Shown: in pieces, positions 16,965 through 25,418 of the stretch
Position numbering within the stretch: position 1 is the stretch's first letter
Layout of the letters: each line of letters opens with the position of its first letter
Source: an uncultured Lachnospiraceae bacterium
GTDB lineage: Bacteria > Bacillota > Clostridia > Lachnospirales > Lachnospiraceae
Reading direction: 5' to 3'
NCBI GenBank assembly: GCA_910589075.1
Contig: CAJUSK010000002.1
Span: 1 to 64,000, forward strand
Length of the DNA: 64,000 bases
Position numbers and translations under genes: made by a program
Notes under the pieces: generated by a model
Database searches by the model: none
What the model was told of the DNA's origin: nothing
Seen by the model: the letters and a program-made list of their open reading frames with translations, nothing else

Positions 16965-17450
16965 ATGGCGACCCCTGTTTTAAAGGCAATTCTGTTTATG
17001 GGCCTGCAGGCCAGTGGCAAGTCCACTTTTTATCACCGTTATATGTCAGAATATGTGCATATTAATCTGGACAGTCTGCATACAAGAAATAAGGAGCGGA
17101 TATTGCTTACCTCGTGCCTGGAGGAACAGCGCAGTTTTGTTGTGGACAATACCAATCCTCTGGCAGAGGACCGGGCGAGATATATAAAGGCCGCCAGAGA
17201 ATACGGATATGAAGTGGAGGGCTATTTTTTCCAGTCCATTCTCTCGGTGTGTCTGGAACGGAACCGCAGCCGGACGGGAAAAGCCCGTGTGCCTGATATA
17301 GCGCTGGCAGGCACGTCGAAGCGATTGGAAATGCCGTCTGTTGCAGAAGGATTTGACAGGCTCTGGTTTGTCCGCATGGAACATGGGATTTTTATAGTGG
17401 AACCCTGGCTGGACAAAGACACCAGGGAGACAGGAGGCGGAAACGTATGA
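16965..17450 (+). CDS. P-loop kinase, polynucleotide 5'-kinase-like (AAA_33)
   Basis: A 161-residue single-domain P-loop protein. Walker A is GLQASGKST at 13-21, followed by the Asp of INLDSLHTR (35) and by VVDNTNP (58-64), the pattern seen in T4 Pnk/Pnkp-type 5'-OH kinases. A basic lid follows in CLERNRSRTGKARVP. ATG 16965 has AAAGGAG upstream. The stop overlaps the Thg1-like start as ATGA, so the two are translationally coupled. The likely role is phosphorylating a 5'-OH end of RNA so that the Thg1-like polymerase can act; this is inference from family and coupling. Confidence 0.8.
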   Translation: MATPVLKAILFMGLQASGKSTFYHRYMSEYVHINLDSLHTRNKERILLTSCLEEQRSFVVDNTNPLAEDRARYIKAAREYGYEVEGYFFQSILSVCLERNRSRTGKARVPDIALAGTSKRLEMPSVAEGFDRLWFVRMEHGIFIVEPWLDKDTRETGGGNV

Positions 17451-18205
17451 ATTTTACTGAACTGGACAGAAAGATGAGACGGTTTGAACAGTCACTGGAT
17501 CAGGTGATATGGCCGGAACTTTATCTTGCAGTCCGGCTGGACGGCCGGAACTTTACGAGGCTTACAAAAGAGATCTGTGAATTTGAAGTGCCGTTTGATG
17601 TCCGGTTTCGGGATGCAATGATCAGTACCACAAGACATCTGATGGAATGTGGGTTCAGGATCATATACGGTTATACGGAGAGCGATGAGATCTCCCTGCT
17701 GTTTCACCGGGACGACAATACATTTGGACATAAGACGAGAAAGATCAATTCGATTATGGCAGGAGAGGCCAGTGGATTTATGTCGTTGCAACTCGGCGTA
17801 CCAGTCTGTTTTGACAGCCGGGTGGCGCCTTTGCCAAATCTGGAATGCGTGGGGGATTATTTCGCATGGCGACAGGAGGATGCCCACAGGAATTCTCTGA
17901 ACGCTCATTGTTACTGGATGCTTCGCGGCAAAGGGCTGTCCGCGTCGCAGGCTACGGAAAAGCTGGCAGGCAAAAGCGTATCCTGGAAAAATGAGCTGTT
18001 GTTTGCGGAAAAAATCAATTATAACGGTCTTCCGGACTGGCAGAAACGGGGAATCGGGCTGTATCATGATACATATGAAAAGAAGGGATTCAACCCCATA
18101 AAAGGTCAGGAAGAGACAACGCTCAGGAAACGGATTGAAGTGAACATGAGCCTGCAGACGGGAGATGCCTACAGGAAATGGGTCTGTGCCCTGGCTGCGG
18201 AATGA
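17447..18205 (+). CDS. Thg1-like protein (tRNA-His guanylyltransferase family, 3'-5' polymerase)
   Basis: A 252-residue member of the Thg1/TLP family, enzymes that add nucleotides in the 3'-5' direction to the 5' end of tRNA. The first metal-binding block is VRLDGRNFTRLTK, with Asp at 32. The second is YGYTESDEISLLF, with Asp 80 and Glu 81. The spacing matches the canonical two-metal palm site. The block HRNSLNAHCYW fits the family's middle region. In bacteria tRNA-His G-1 is normally genome-encoded, so bacterial TLPs are thought to repair truncated tRNA 5' ends. It overlaps the upstream kinase by four bases. Confidence 0.88.
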   Translation: MNFTELDRKMRRFEQSLDQVIWPELYLAVRLDGRNFTRLTKEICEFEVPFDVRFRDAMISTTRHLMECGFRIIYGYTESDEISLLFHRDDNTFGHKTRKINSIMAGEASGFMSLQLGVPVCFDSRVAPLPNLECVGDYFAWRQEDAHRNSLNAHCYWMLRGKGLSASQATEKLAGKSVSWKNELLFAEKINYNGLPDWQKRGIGLYHDTYEKKGFNPIKGQEETTLRKRIEVNMSLQTGDAYRKWVCALAAE

Positions 18206-18252
18206 GTTTTTGGATATTTCATAGCACATAAATGACGATTCGGCGCATTTTA

Positions 18253-18280
18253 TAAAAAAATATTCCGGTACTGCCGATAT
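18253..18280 (+). promoter_or_regulatory. Sigma-28-like promoter
   Basis: GCCGATAT (18273-18280) is an excellent flagellar -10 box. An A-rich -35 lies 15 to 16 bases upstream (TAAA at 18253-18256 or AAAA at 18254-18257). The gene start at 18315 follows with AGAGGAGG before it. Confidence 0.7.
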
Positions 18281-18314
18281 ATGAATTAGAACAGAGATCA
18301 GAGGAGGAATTACA

Positions 18315-18977
18315 ATGAGAATTACAAACAGTATGTTAAACCGGACATCTTCAGAATCAGGGATGCCCCTGAATGGAAGTTCCCTGCTGAATTATATAGA
18401 CAACAACAGTTCAGTGGACGATTTACTTTCTACGGCCAAGAGTGATAAGGCGAATCAGGGGACCGGAAATAAATCTGCGTATGAAAAACTGGAGGCGTTA
18501 GCGGAGAAACTGACAGGTAAAGCGCTGGAGTTTGCCCTGCAGGGAAAAGACTCTCTGTTTGCAGAGGCAAAAGAAAGCGGAAGCAACGAGAAAATCTGGG
18601 AGCGTGCGGAAGAACTGGTAAAGAGCTATAACAGCCTGTTGAAAGAAATGGGGGGCAACTCTTCTGAACTGGAGAAATATTATAAAAAAATGCTTATCGA
18701 AGGCGCGGAAGGCAGCAAAGAAGAGCTGGCACAGATCGGGATCACATTGGAGAAGGATGGCACATTGAAGGTTGACCGGGAAAAACTGAAGGCAGCAGAC
18801 CTGGATACTCTGGAAAAAGTACTGGGCCGGAAAGGCGGCTTTTCTGTTACAACAGCTTTGATTGCAGGGAAGATTGCGGAACAGGCGCAGGCGAATATGG
18901 AGAGCCTCTCCAGCAGGTATGACGCTTCCGGGAAATCCTGGTCGGCGGCAGCAAATAAATATGATTTTTGGGGATAA
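18315..18977 (+). CDS. Putative flagellum-associated protein, FlgL-like N-terminus
   Basis: A 220-residue protein opening with MRITNSML, as in FlgL and related axial proteins. The middle reads as helical segments (YEKLEALAEKLTGKAL, SYNSLLKEM), and the block ITLEKDGTLKVDREKL resembles the FliD C-terminal region, where a similar phrase precedes the coiled end. It is driven by a sigma-28-like promoter and followed four bases later by another unknown gene. It may be a secreted filament or cap accessory protein; the family assignment is tentative. AGAGGAGG precedes ATG 18315. Confidence 0.6.
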   Translation: MRITNSMLNRTSSESGMPLNGSSLLNYIDNNSSVDDLLSTAKSDKANQGTGNKSAYEKLEALAEKLTGKALEFALQGKDSLFAEAKESGSNEKIWERAEELVKSYNSLLKEMGGNSSELEKYYKKMLIEGAEGSKEELAQIGITLEKDGTLKVDREKLKAADLDTLEKVLGRKGGFSVTTALIAGKIAEQAQANMESLSSRYDASGKSWSAAANKYDFWG

Positions 18978-18980
18978 AAA

Positions 18981-19730
18981 ATGGGCAGTGGAATCAATGT
19001 CAGTTATAAGACCAGGACATACGCCGCTTTTTTGAAGAGCAGCGGGAAGAAACGGGACGGACAGAGCGTGCAGCCAGGCTCTTTTCGCAGTGCGGCCGAA
19101 CGGATTGCCCAGAGCGCGGCAAAGCAGGCGGATGCATGTTCCATGGAGCGTGTGCCCGCAGGCGGCAGGGAAACCGGCGACTGGGCCGGCCGGCTTTGTG
19201 GTTGTAAAGATTTGCGGCGTGTAAAAGAGATGGGGCTGTATAGAGCGGGGGAAGCAGAATCAGTTGTCCGTGATCTGTCACTGGAGGAATACAAACTGTA
19301 TCTATATGATCAGATTTCCCGGATACCACAGGATCCTTCCCAGGCGGGCTGGAACTGGTATGTTGATATTTCGGAAGCCGGATTTGAAGCCATGAAAAAT
19401 GATGCCGATTATGAGGCCCATGTCCTGGACTCCATACGCCGGAATTTTGCTGCAGTGGACCCGTTTCACAGCAGTACGTTCTCCATTTTGCATTTTGGCG
19501 CTTCAGAGGAGGAATCCTTTGGGCACAGTTATAGCTATGACAGTCCTGCGGATCATTTGCAGGATGAGGAAGAGAGCTATTGGGACAAACGCAAAGCCTA
19601 CAGAAAGAAACTGCAGGAACTGCTGGATGATCTGGCCGAAAAGAGAGCAGTGGCGAGACGGCAGGGGCTTCCGGAACCGACCATGCCGGATATTCAATCA
19701 ATATTGGAACTGTTGTGTGCCGGTGCTTAG
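18981..19730 (+). CDS. Uncharacterised protein (possibly DUF6033)
   Basis: A 249-residue protein. The N-terminal third is basic and low in order. The middle has the well-formed block LSLEEYKLYLYDQISRIP followed by WYVDISEAGFEAMKNDADYE, and the C-terminus is helical and charged (KLQELLDDLAEKR). The middle block recalls DUF6033 proteins of Lachnospiraceae from memory, not verified. It starts four bases after the preceding gene stops, so it shares that sigma-28-like transcript. The following 168-base gap contains a TATAAT box at 19858-19863 that probably belongs to glgC. Confidence 0.55.
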   Translation: MGSGINVSYKTRTYAAFLKSSGKKRDGQSVQPGSFRSAAERIAQSAAKQADACSMERVPAGGRETGDWAGRLCGCKDLRRVKEMGLYRAGEAESVVRDLSLEEYKLYLYDQISRIPQDPSQAGWNWYVDISEAGFEAMKNDADYEAHVLDSIRRNFAAVDPFHSSTFSILHFGASEEESFGHSYSYDSPADHLQDEEESYWDKRKAYRKKLQELLDDLAEKRAVARRQGLPEPTMPDIQSILELLCAGA

Positions 19731-19898
19731 AGAAGAAATATCTTCCAATTGACGGAATATAGTGTATTTTTGCAGCATATAATGGTATGTTTGTAAAAAA
19801 TTTGTAGATTTTCCCAAATAAATTAACATTGGACTATCATTTTTGGTTATTTTGTAGTATAATTCCTGCATAGGTATTAATTGTAGGAGGGTAGCTTT

Positions 19899-21107
19899 AT
19901 GGCGAAAGAAATGATTGCGATGCTTCTTGCCGGCGGACAGGGTTCCCGACTGTATGCATTGACCGAGAAGCTCGCAAAACCAGCAGTTCCATTTGGCGGG
20001 AAATATCGTATCATTGATTTTCCGCTTTCCAACTGTGTCAATTCCGGAATTGATACGGTAGGCATTTTGACACAGTATCAGCCATTGGTACTGAATGAAT
20101 ATATTGGAAACGGTCAGCCCTGGGATTTGGACCGCCTTTACGGAGGTGTACATGTATTGCCGCCTTATCAGAAGGCCAGCGGTTCAGACTGGTATAAGGG
20201 AACAGCCAACGCTATTTATCAGAATATTTCCTTTATTGAGCGGTATGATCCACAATATGTGATTATTCTTTCCGGTGATCAGATTTGTAAGCAGGATTAC
20301 AGCGATTTTCTGAAATTCCATAAAGAAAAGAATGCAGAATTCAGCGTGGCAGTCATGGAAGTTCCGTGGGAAGAGGCATCCCGCTTTGGTCTGATGGTGG
20401 CAGGAGAAGATGACAGGATTACGGAGTTCCAGGAGAAACCCAAAGATCCCAAATCCAATCTGGCTTCGATGGGTATCTATATTTTCAACTGGGATATTTT
20501 AAGGAAGTATCTGGAAGAGGACGAGGCAGATCCCAATTCCGAGAATGACTTTGGCAATAACATTATCCCCAATCTTCTCAGGGATAATCGCAGGATGTAT
20601 GCATATCATTTTGACGGATACTGGAAGGATGTGGGTACCATTTCTTCTCTTTGGGAAGCCAACATGGAAGTTCTGGATCCGGAGCACAGTGGTATTAACC
20701 TGTTTGATGATGACTGGAAGATCTACAGCCGTAACAGCGGTATGACAGGTCATAAGATCTGTACCGGCGCAGTTGTGGAGAATTCCATGCTGACAGACGG
20801 CTGCCGCATTAAAGGTACGGTAAAACATTCCATTCTGTTTGCGGGTGTCCACATTGAGAAGGGCGCGGTGGTTGAAGATGCGGTTATTATGGGAAATACG
20901 GTCGTAAAGGCCGGCGCGGTGGTAAAACACTGTATTATAGCGGAGAATGTTACCATCGGTGAAAATGCAGTGGTAGGTGCAATGCCTTCCGGTGATGAAA
21001 ACGGCGTGGCTACTGTCGGCGACGGCGTAACCATTGGCGACGGTGCGAAAGTCGGGCCCAGTGCCATGGTAAGAAATAATATAGAAGGCGGTGAAGAACA
21101 ATGGTAA
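19899..21107 (+). CDS. glgC: Glucose-1-phosphate adenylyltransferase, catalytic subunit
   Basis: ADP-glucose pyrophosphorylase: makes ADP-glucose from glucose-1-phosphate and ATP, the committed step of glycogen synthesis. It has 402 residues, the usual length. The nucleotide-binding signature LLAGGQGSRL lies near the start, with KPAVPFGGKYRIIDF, the sugar-phosphate segment FQEKPKDPKS, and a C-terminal left-handed beta-helix of hexapeptide repeats (about 290-400). TAGGAGGGT precedes ATG 19899. It overlaps glgD by seven bases. GlgC/GlgD form a heteromeric enzyme in Firmicutes. Confidence 0.96.
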   Translation: MAKEMIAMLLAGGQGSRLYALTEKLAKPAVPFGGKYRIIDFPLSNCVNSGIDTVGILTQYQPLVLNEYIGNGQPWDLDRLYGGVHVLPPYQKASGSDWYKGTANAIYQNISFIERYDPQYVIILSGDQICKQDYSDFLKFHKEKNAEFSVAVMEVPWEEASRFGLMVAGEDDRITEFQEKPKDPKSNLASMGIYIFNWDILRKYLEEDEADPNSENDFGNNIIPNLLRDNRRMYAYHFDGYWKDVGTISSLWEANMEVLDPEHSGINLFDDDWKIYSRNSGMTGHKICTGAVVENSMLTDGCRIKGTVKHSILFAGVHIEKGAVVEDAVIMGNTVVKAGAVVKHCIIAENVTIGENAVVGAMPSGDENGVATVGDGVTIGDGAKVGPSAMVRNNIEGGEEQW

Positions 21108-22243
21108 AATCAAATAGAAGTGCCCTTGGCATTATTTTCCCCAACAGCTATGACCCGTTGGTTCCGGAACTGGTAAATGTGCGTATGATGGCTTCTATTC
21201 CTTTTGCCAGCCGTTACCGTCTGATTGACTTTATTCTCTCCAGTATGACGCAGAGCAACATTGACAATATTTCCGTTATGGTAAACAACAATTACCATTC
21301 GCTGATGGACCATCTGGATTCCGGTCGTGAATGGGACCTGGTGCGTAAGAACGGCGGCCTGCATATTTTCCCGCCTTTCGCTGAAAAAGAATCCAAACCC
21401 TATGTAGGCCGTGTGGGCGCTATAGCAGGTATTCTGGACTTTTTGAGAGATCAGAAAGAAGAGTATGTGGTGCTGGCGGATACAAATGTTGTGGTAAATT
21501 TCGATTTTAACGCACTGATCAAAGCGCATATTGAGAGAGGCGCAGATGTCACCATTGCCTACAATGAGCAGGAGTTCCCGGAAAGCCTGATGAAATCCCA
21601 GTCCAATGACAAAGGATTTTACTATACTTTTAATATTGATGAGGGACGTGTCACCAGGATTTTCGTAAATTCCAGAGAAGAGGGTGTGCAGAACTTCTCA
21701 ATGAATATCTCCATACTGCGGCGTGAACTGTTGATTGATCTGATCAATACCGCGTTTGTACATGGACATGAGTACTTCGAACGGGATGTGCTGATCCCGA
21801 ATCTGAACAAGCTGAATGTACAGGCATATAAATATGAAGGCTATGTAGCCCGCATCAGTGGCATCAAGAGTTATTTTGATGAGAATATGAAACTGCTGGA
21901 TGACTATAATCTGGATGCCCTGTTCTCCGGTCATACGGTTTATACCAAAATTCGTGATGACAATCCGACCAGATATGTAGCAGGTGCAAAGGTGCAGAAT
22001 GTAATGGCTGCCGACGGCTGCGTCATTGAAGGTGAAGTGGAAAACAGCGTATTGTTCCGTGGCGTTAAAGTAGCCAAAGGGGCGAAAGTGAAAAACAGCA
22101 TCCTGATGCAGGGAACCGTGATTGAGGCGGGTGCCAGTGTAGAATACCTGGTGGCTGACAAGAACGTAACAATCCGGGCCGGCAAAGAGATGAAAGGGAC
22201 AGATACATTCCCGGTTTATATTGCGAAATTTAGAACGGTTTAA
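21101..22243 (+). CDS. glgD: Glucose-1-phosphate adenylyltransferase, regulatory subunit
   Basis: A 380-residue GlgC paralogue that lacks the catalytic N-terminal GGxGxRL: the corresponding start is SNRSALGIIFPNSYD, typical of GlgD. It keeps the nucleotidyltransferase fold (FASRYRLIDFILS) and the C-terminal hexapeptide beta-helix. GlgD modulates GlgC activity in the complex. Translation is coupled through the overlap with glgC. A palindromic element starts two bases after the stop and may serve as its terminator. No glycogen synthase or branching enzyme follows. Confidence 0.95.
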   Translation: MVKSNRSALGIIFPNSYDPLVPELVNVRMMASIPFASRYRLIDFILSSMTQSNIDNISVMVNNNYHSLMDHLDSGREWDLVRKNGGLHIFPPFAEKESKPYVGRVGAIAGILDFLRDQKEEYVVLADTNVVVNFDFNALIKAHIERGADVTIAYNEQEFPESLMKSQSNDKGFYYTFNIDEGRVTRIFVNSREEGVQNFSMNISILRRELLIDLINTAFVHGHEYFERDVLIPNLNKLNVQAYKYEGYVARISGIKSYFDENMKLLDDYNLDALFSGHTVYTKIRDDNPTRYVAGAKVQNVMAADGCVIEGEVENSVLFRGVKVAKGAKVKNSILMQGTVIEAGASVEYLVADKNVTIRAGKEMKGTDTFPVYIAKFRTV

Positions 22244-22244
22244 A

Positions 22245-22287
22245 CAATTGAAAGCATGCTTTGCGAACTTTCTATTGTCTTGAATAA
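22245..22287. repeat. Dispersed palindromic element, inverted orientation
   Basis: Arms CAATTGAAAG and CTTTCTATTG (22245-22277) surround CATGCTTTGCGAA. The conserved flank appears as TCTTGAATAA on the right, so the element is reversed relative to 15841. It starts two bases after glgD. Confidence 0.8.
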
Positions 22288-22444
22288 CCTGTATGGCAGG
22301 GTCTGTTCTGCCATTCACTGAAACATAGCATATGAGAGAGGCAGGAACGGGTAAAACCGTTTCTGCTTTGTTCATGTTAACAAAAAACAGAGGAAGCGTT
22401 CGCGCAGGGCTGACTGCGTGAACCGATCAAAACGGAGGAAAAGC

Positions 22445-23626
22445 ATGAGCAACAATTTTAATTATTATACCCCTACCAGAGTGGTTTTTGGACGGGGAGC
22501 AGAAGAACAGACCGGGGCGCTTGTGAAAGCGCAGGGCTGCAGCAAGGTACTGCTGCATTATGGCAGCGGCAGTGCGCGGAAATCAGGGCTTCTGGATCGG
22601 ATTGAAAAGAGCCTGGATGAGGCCCACGTTGCGTATGTGGAACTGGGCGGTGTGGTTCCCAATCCCAGACTGTCTCTTGTCTATCAGGGAATCGAGCTTT
22701 GTAAAAAAGAAGATGTGGATTTCATTCTCGCTGTAGGCGGCGGCAGTGTGATTGATTCGGCCAAAGCCATTGGGTACGGTGTGGTAAATGAGGGGGATGT
22801 ATGGGAACTGTACGACCGGAAACGGCAGGCAACCGGCTGTCTTCCCATCGGTGTGGTACTGACCATTGCGGCAGCAGGCAGTGAGATGAGTTCTTCCTGT
22901 GTCATCACAAAGGATGAAGGCGGTGTTAAACGGGGTTACGGCAGTGACTTTTGCAGGGCAAAATTTGCGATTATGAATCCGGAACTGACGATGAGCCTGC
23001 CGGATTACCAGACGGCCTGTGGCTGCACGGATATACTGATGCATACAATGGAACGGTATTTTACCAATGGGGGCCATATGGAACTGACCGACAGTATTGC
23101 GGAAGGGCTGATGCGGACGGTGCTGCGCAATGCGGAAATACTGCGTGACCACCCGGATGACTATGAGGCGCGAGCAGAAATCATGTGGGCGGGCAGCCTT
23201 TCTCATAACGACCTGACAGGGTGTGGCATTCAGGAAAAAGATTTTGCGTCCCATGCGCTGGAACATGAGATCGGCGGTATGTTTGATGTGGCTCATGGCG
23301 CGGGGCTGGCGGCAGTCTGGGGAAGCTGGGCCAGATATGTATATGAGAATTGTCTGGATCGTTTTGAGATGTTTGCCCTGCGGGTGATGGAAGTGGAACC
23401 GGGAAAGGATGCGAAGGAGACTGCTCTGCGTGGAATTGAGGCTATGGAGGCGTTTTACCGCAGAATTGGCATGCCCATCTCTCTGCGTGAACTGGGGATT
23501 GACCCTTCGGATGAGCAGCTTGTGGAACTGGCAAGAAACTGCAGCATAGCCAGTGGTGGAAAGAAAGGTTCGGCAAAGGTTCTGCAGGAAGCGGATATGC
23601 TGGCGATTTACCGGGCCAGCTATTAA
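22445..23626 (+). CDS. Iron-containing alcohol dehydrogenase
   Basis: A 393-residue NAD(P)H-dependent alcohol/butanol dehydrogenase of the Fe-ADH family. The N-terminus NYYTPTRVVFGRGAEE is typical of the BDH/YqhD branch. The dinucleotide-binding loop is AVGGGSVIDSAK. Metal-ligand regions include the His of ASHALEHEIGG and the His of DVAHGAGLA. GGAGG lies seven bases before ATG 22445. It probably reduces aldehydes in fermentation or detoxification; the substrate is not predictable. It is monocistronic, followed by a good terminator. Confidence 0.93.
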   Translation: MSNNFNYYTPTRVVFGRGAEEQTGALVKAQGCSKVLLHYGSGSARKSGLLDRIEKSLDEAHVAYVELGGVVPNPRLSLVYQGIELCKKEDVDFILAVGGGSVIDSAKAIGYGVVNEGDVWELYDRKRQATGCLPIGVVLTIAAAGSEMSSSCVITKDEGGVKRGYGSDFCRAKFAIMNPELTMSLPDYQTACGCTDILMHTMERYFTNGGHMELTDSIAEGLMRTVLRNAEILRDHPDDYEARAEIMWAGSLSHNDLTGCGIQEKDFASHALEHEIGGMFDVAHGAGLAAVWGSWARYVYENCLDRFEMFALRVMEVEPGKDAKETALRGIEAMEAFYRRIGMPISLRELGIDPSDEQLVELARNCSIASGGKKGSAKVLQEADMLAIYRASY

Positions 23627-23673
23627 TTCGTCCCATGTGAGAAGGTGACAGAAGACAGAAAGCGTACTGGCAA

Positions 23674-23711
23674 GATGCCGCCGTACAGGGGATTTCCTGC
23701 ACGGCGGCATC
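23674..23711. terminator. Terminator between convergent genes
   Basis: GATGCCGCCGT (23674-23684) and ACGGCGGCATC (23701-23711) form a perfect 11-bp stem with a 16-base loop, followed by TTTAC. It lies between the alcohol dehydrogenase and the reverse-strand rubredoxin gene. Confidence 0.75.
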
Positions 23712-23765
23712 TTTACAGGCGTCTTGTTTTCCTGTATGATGTGGTCTGTATGAATATGATAAAAT

Positions 23766-24380
23766 TTACTGTACCTTTTCAAAGTCAGAAGCGGGATGCT
23801 TGCAGAGGGGGCAGATAAAGTCTGCCGGAAGCTGTTCTCCTTCATACGTATAACCGCAGACTTTGCAGCGCCACAGGGTTTTTCCGGAGGCGGGGGAAGC
23901 ATCGGGCTTTGGCTTAATGGATGACTGGTAGTAGGCGTAGGTGGCGGAAGGAATGTCTGATAAGATGTCCATATCTTTTACGGAAGCGATGAAGAGTGTA
24001 TGGCTTCCCAAATCCACAGACTGATCCACAGCAGCGCTGATATAACCGTTGGTACCTGTGGTAATATAATAAAGTCCGTTGGCGCTGCGCCGGCAGCCGT
24101 TAAAATCAGAAAATTTGTCTACAGTACGGCCGGACTGAAAACCAAAACGGCGGAAAAGGTCAAAGCCGGCGGCTTCGCTGAGGATGGAAATATTGAATAT
24201 TCCGCTTTTCTGTACCAGTTCCTGTGTAAAATTGGCTTTGTTCACGGCGATACTGATCCGGTTCGGTTCGGAAGTGACCTGTCCGGCGGTATTGATGATA
24301 CAGCCGCTGTCTTTGCCTTCAGAGGCAGAGGTGAGGACAAACAAACCATATGTTAGATTGTACATTGTTTTTGGATTCAT
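23766..24380 (-). CDS. hrb: High-molecular-weight rubredoxin (flavin reductase-rubredoxin fusion)
   Basis: A 204-residue two-domain redox protein. The N-terminal FMN-binding flavin-reductase domain (about 1-150) has TYGLFVLTS, the Asn-rich GQVTSEPNRISIAVNK and GSHTLFIASV. The C-terminal rubredoxin domain holds CKVCGYTYEGE and CPLCKHPASDF, the four Cys iron site. Hrb-type proteins pass electrons from NAD(P)H to flavodiiron proteins for oxygen or NO detoxification. ATG 24380 is preceded by GGAGGATCC. A perfect 7-1-7 palindrome upstream (24410-24424) may be its operator. Confidence 0.9.
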   Translation of the reverse strand: MNPKTMYNLTYGLFVLTSASEGKDSGCIINTAGQVTSEPNRISIAVNKANFTQELVQKSGIFNISILSEAAGFDLFRRFGFQSGRTVDKFSDFNGCRRSANGLYYITTGTNGYISAAVDQSVDLGSHTLFIASVKDMDILSDIPSATYAYYQSSIKPKPDASPASGKTLWRCKVCGYTYEGEQLPADFICPLCKHPASDFEKVQ

Positions 24381-24409
24381 AGAGGATCCTCCTTTATTAT
24401 CAGTTTGTT

Positions 24410-24424
24410 TTATGCATTGCATAA
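24410..24424 (-). promoter_or_regulatory. 7-1-7 palindrome upstream of hrb, possible Fur-family operator
   Basis: TTATGCA-T-TGCATAA is a perfect 7-1-7 inverted repeat centred 37 bases before the hrb start. It shares its outer bases with the PerR box TTATAAT-N-ATTATAA but differs at three inner positions of each arm. A PerR/Fur-like gene lies about 2.5 kb away. The assignment is inference. Confidence 0.45.
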
Positions 24425-24695
24425 TTTGTTATATATGTTTTTCTGTAACTATGATAGTATCATTGAGCGGGTGCGCTTGTAAAGCAAGTGTGTGATGTAT
24501 CAGTCCGGGAATCCCCTTTCTTTTCCATAGTGTATCCGATTTTTTGCAATCAACACTGTTTTCCTGTTATTTTCCCCCACGGTATGCACAATGGCAATAG
24601 CGCCTTCGCTGTACAGGGCTTTTGCAACTGTGGTTCACAGAAGGGAGTGGCTGGAACACAGCGGTGAAAGATGGGCAAAAGGGAGATGTGCGTAC

Positions 24696-25412
24696 ATGAA
24701 CGATCAGTTGATTCAGCGGCTTACCATTGACTGGAGCAAAATAGAAGAGGACAGCTATCTGCGGAATATTGAAGCGCTGCAAGGCGTGGAATGTATGGAA
24801 TTCACGCATTCGATTACTTTCTTTGTGGGAGAAAACGGAAGCGGAAAATCCACGCTGTTGGAAGCCATCGCAGTAGCCTATGGATTTAACCCGGAGGGCG
24901 GTACAAAAAATTATTGTTTTTCCACCTATGATTCTCATTCGGAATTGTATGAGGCTCTCAGGCTGTCAAAGGGATACCGGCGGGCAAAGGGCGGATATTT
25001 TCTGCGGGCGGAAAGTTTTTACAATGTTGCCACCCAGGAGGAACTGTATGCGGATCCGAACCATCCATCGGAGCGCTATCATGAAAAATCTCATGGGGAA
25101 AGTTTTCTTGCCATTGCCCGGAGCAGATTAAGTCCGGGCGGAGTTTATCTGCTGGACGAGCCGGAAGCGGCTCTGTCGCCGCAGCGACAGCTCACACTTT
25201 TGATGGAAATCTGGCACTGCGCGCAACAGGGGGCTCAGTTCCTGATTGTGACACATTCTCCGATTCTGCTGGGGATTCCCGGTGCAGATATACTGACTTT
25301 TGATAATGGGCCGGTTCATAGCTGTTCTTATGAGGAAACGGACAGCTATCAGATTACGGAAATGTTTATCAATCATCGGCAGGAAATTCTTAGAAGGCTC
25401 ATCGGTGAATAA
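24696..25412 (+). CDS. AAA family ATPase (ABC/SMC-like, small)
   Basis: A 238-residue stand-alone ATPase with an ABC/RecF-like head. Walker A is FVGENGSGKST near 46-56, and a Q-loop-like region and ERYHEKSHGESF follow, the SHGE standing in for the signature. Walker B is VYLLDEPEAALSP near 150, and the His switch is LIVTHSPIL. ATG 24696 follows GGGAGATG; longer readings from 24591 lack a site. Such genes occur widely, without fixed partners, and no nuclease or toxin lies beside it. It converges on the MCP gene, with six bases between the stops. Confidence 0.75.
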   Translation: MNDQLIQRLTIDWSKIEEDSYLRNIEALQGVECMEFTHSITFFVGENGSGKSTLLEAIAVAYGFNPEGGTKNYCFSTYDSHSELYEALRLSKGYRRAKGGYFLRAESFYNVATQEELYADPNHPSERYHEKSHGESFLAIARSRLSPGGVYLLDEPEAALSPQRQLTLLMEIWHCAQQGAQFLIVTHSPILLGIPGADILTFDNGPVHSCSYEETDSYQITEMFINHRQEILRRLIGE

Positions 25413-25418
25413 GAAAAC

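Noticed and set aside
22583..23902. 439-codon minus-strand open frame
   Set aside because: It is a shadow of the iron alcohol dehydrogenase, whose own motifs are clear, and its product has a Cys/His/Arg-rich composition without recognisable domains.
24696..25412. Anti-phage (Gabija/OLD or retron-type) role for the AAA ATPase
   Set aside because: No nuclease, helicase, reverse transcriptase or other effector is adjacent and the protein has only the ATPase head.
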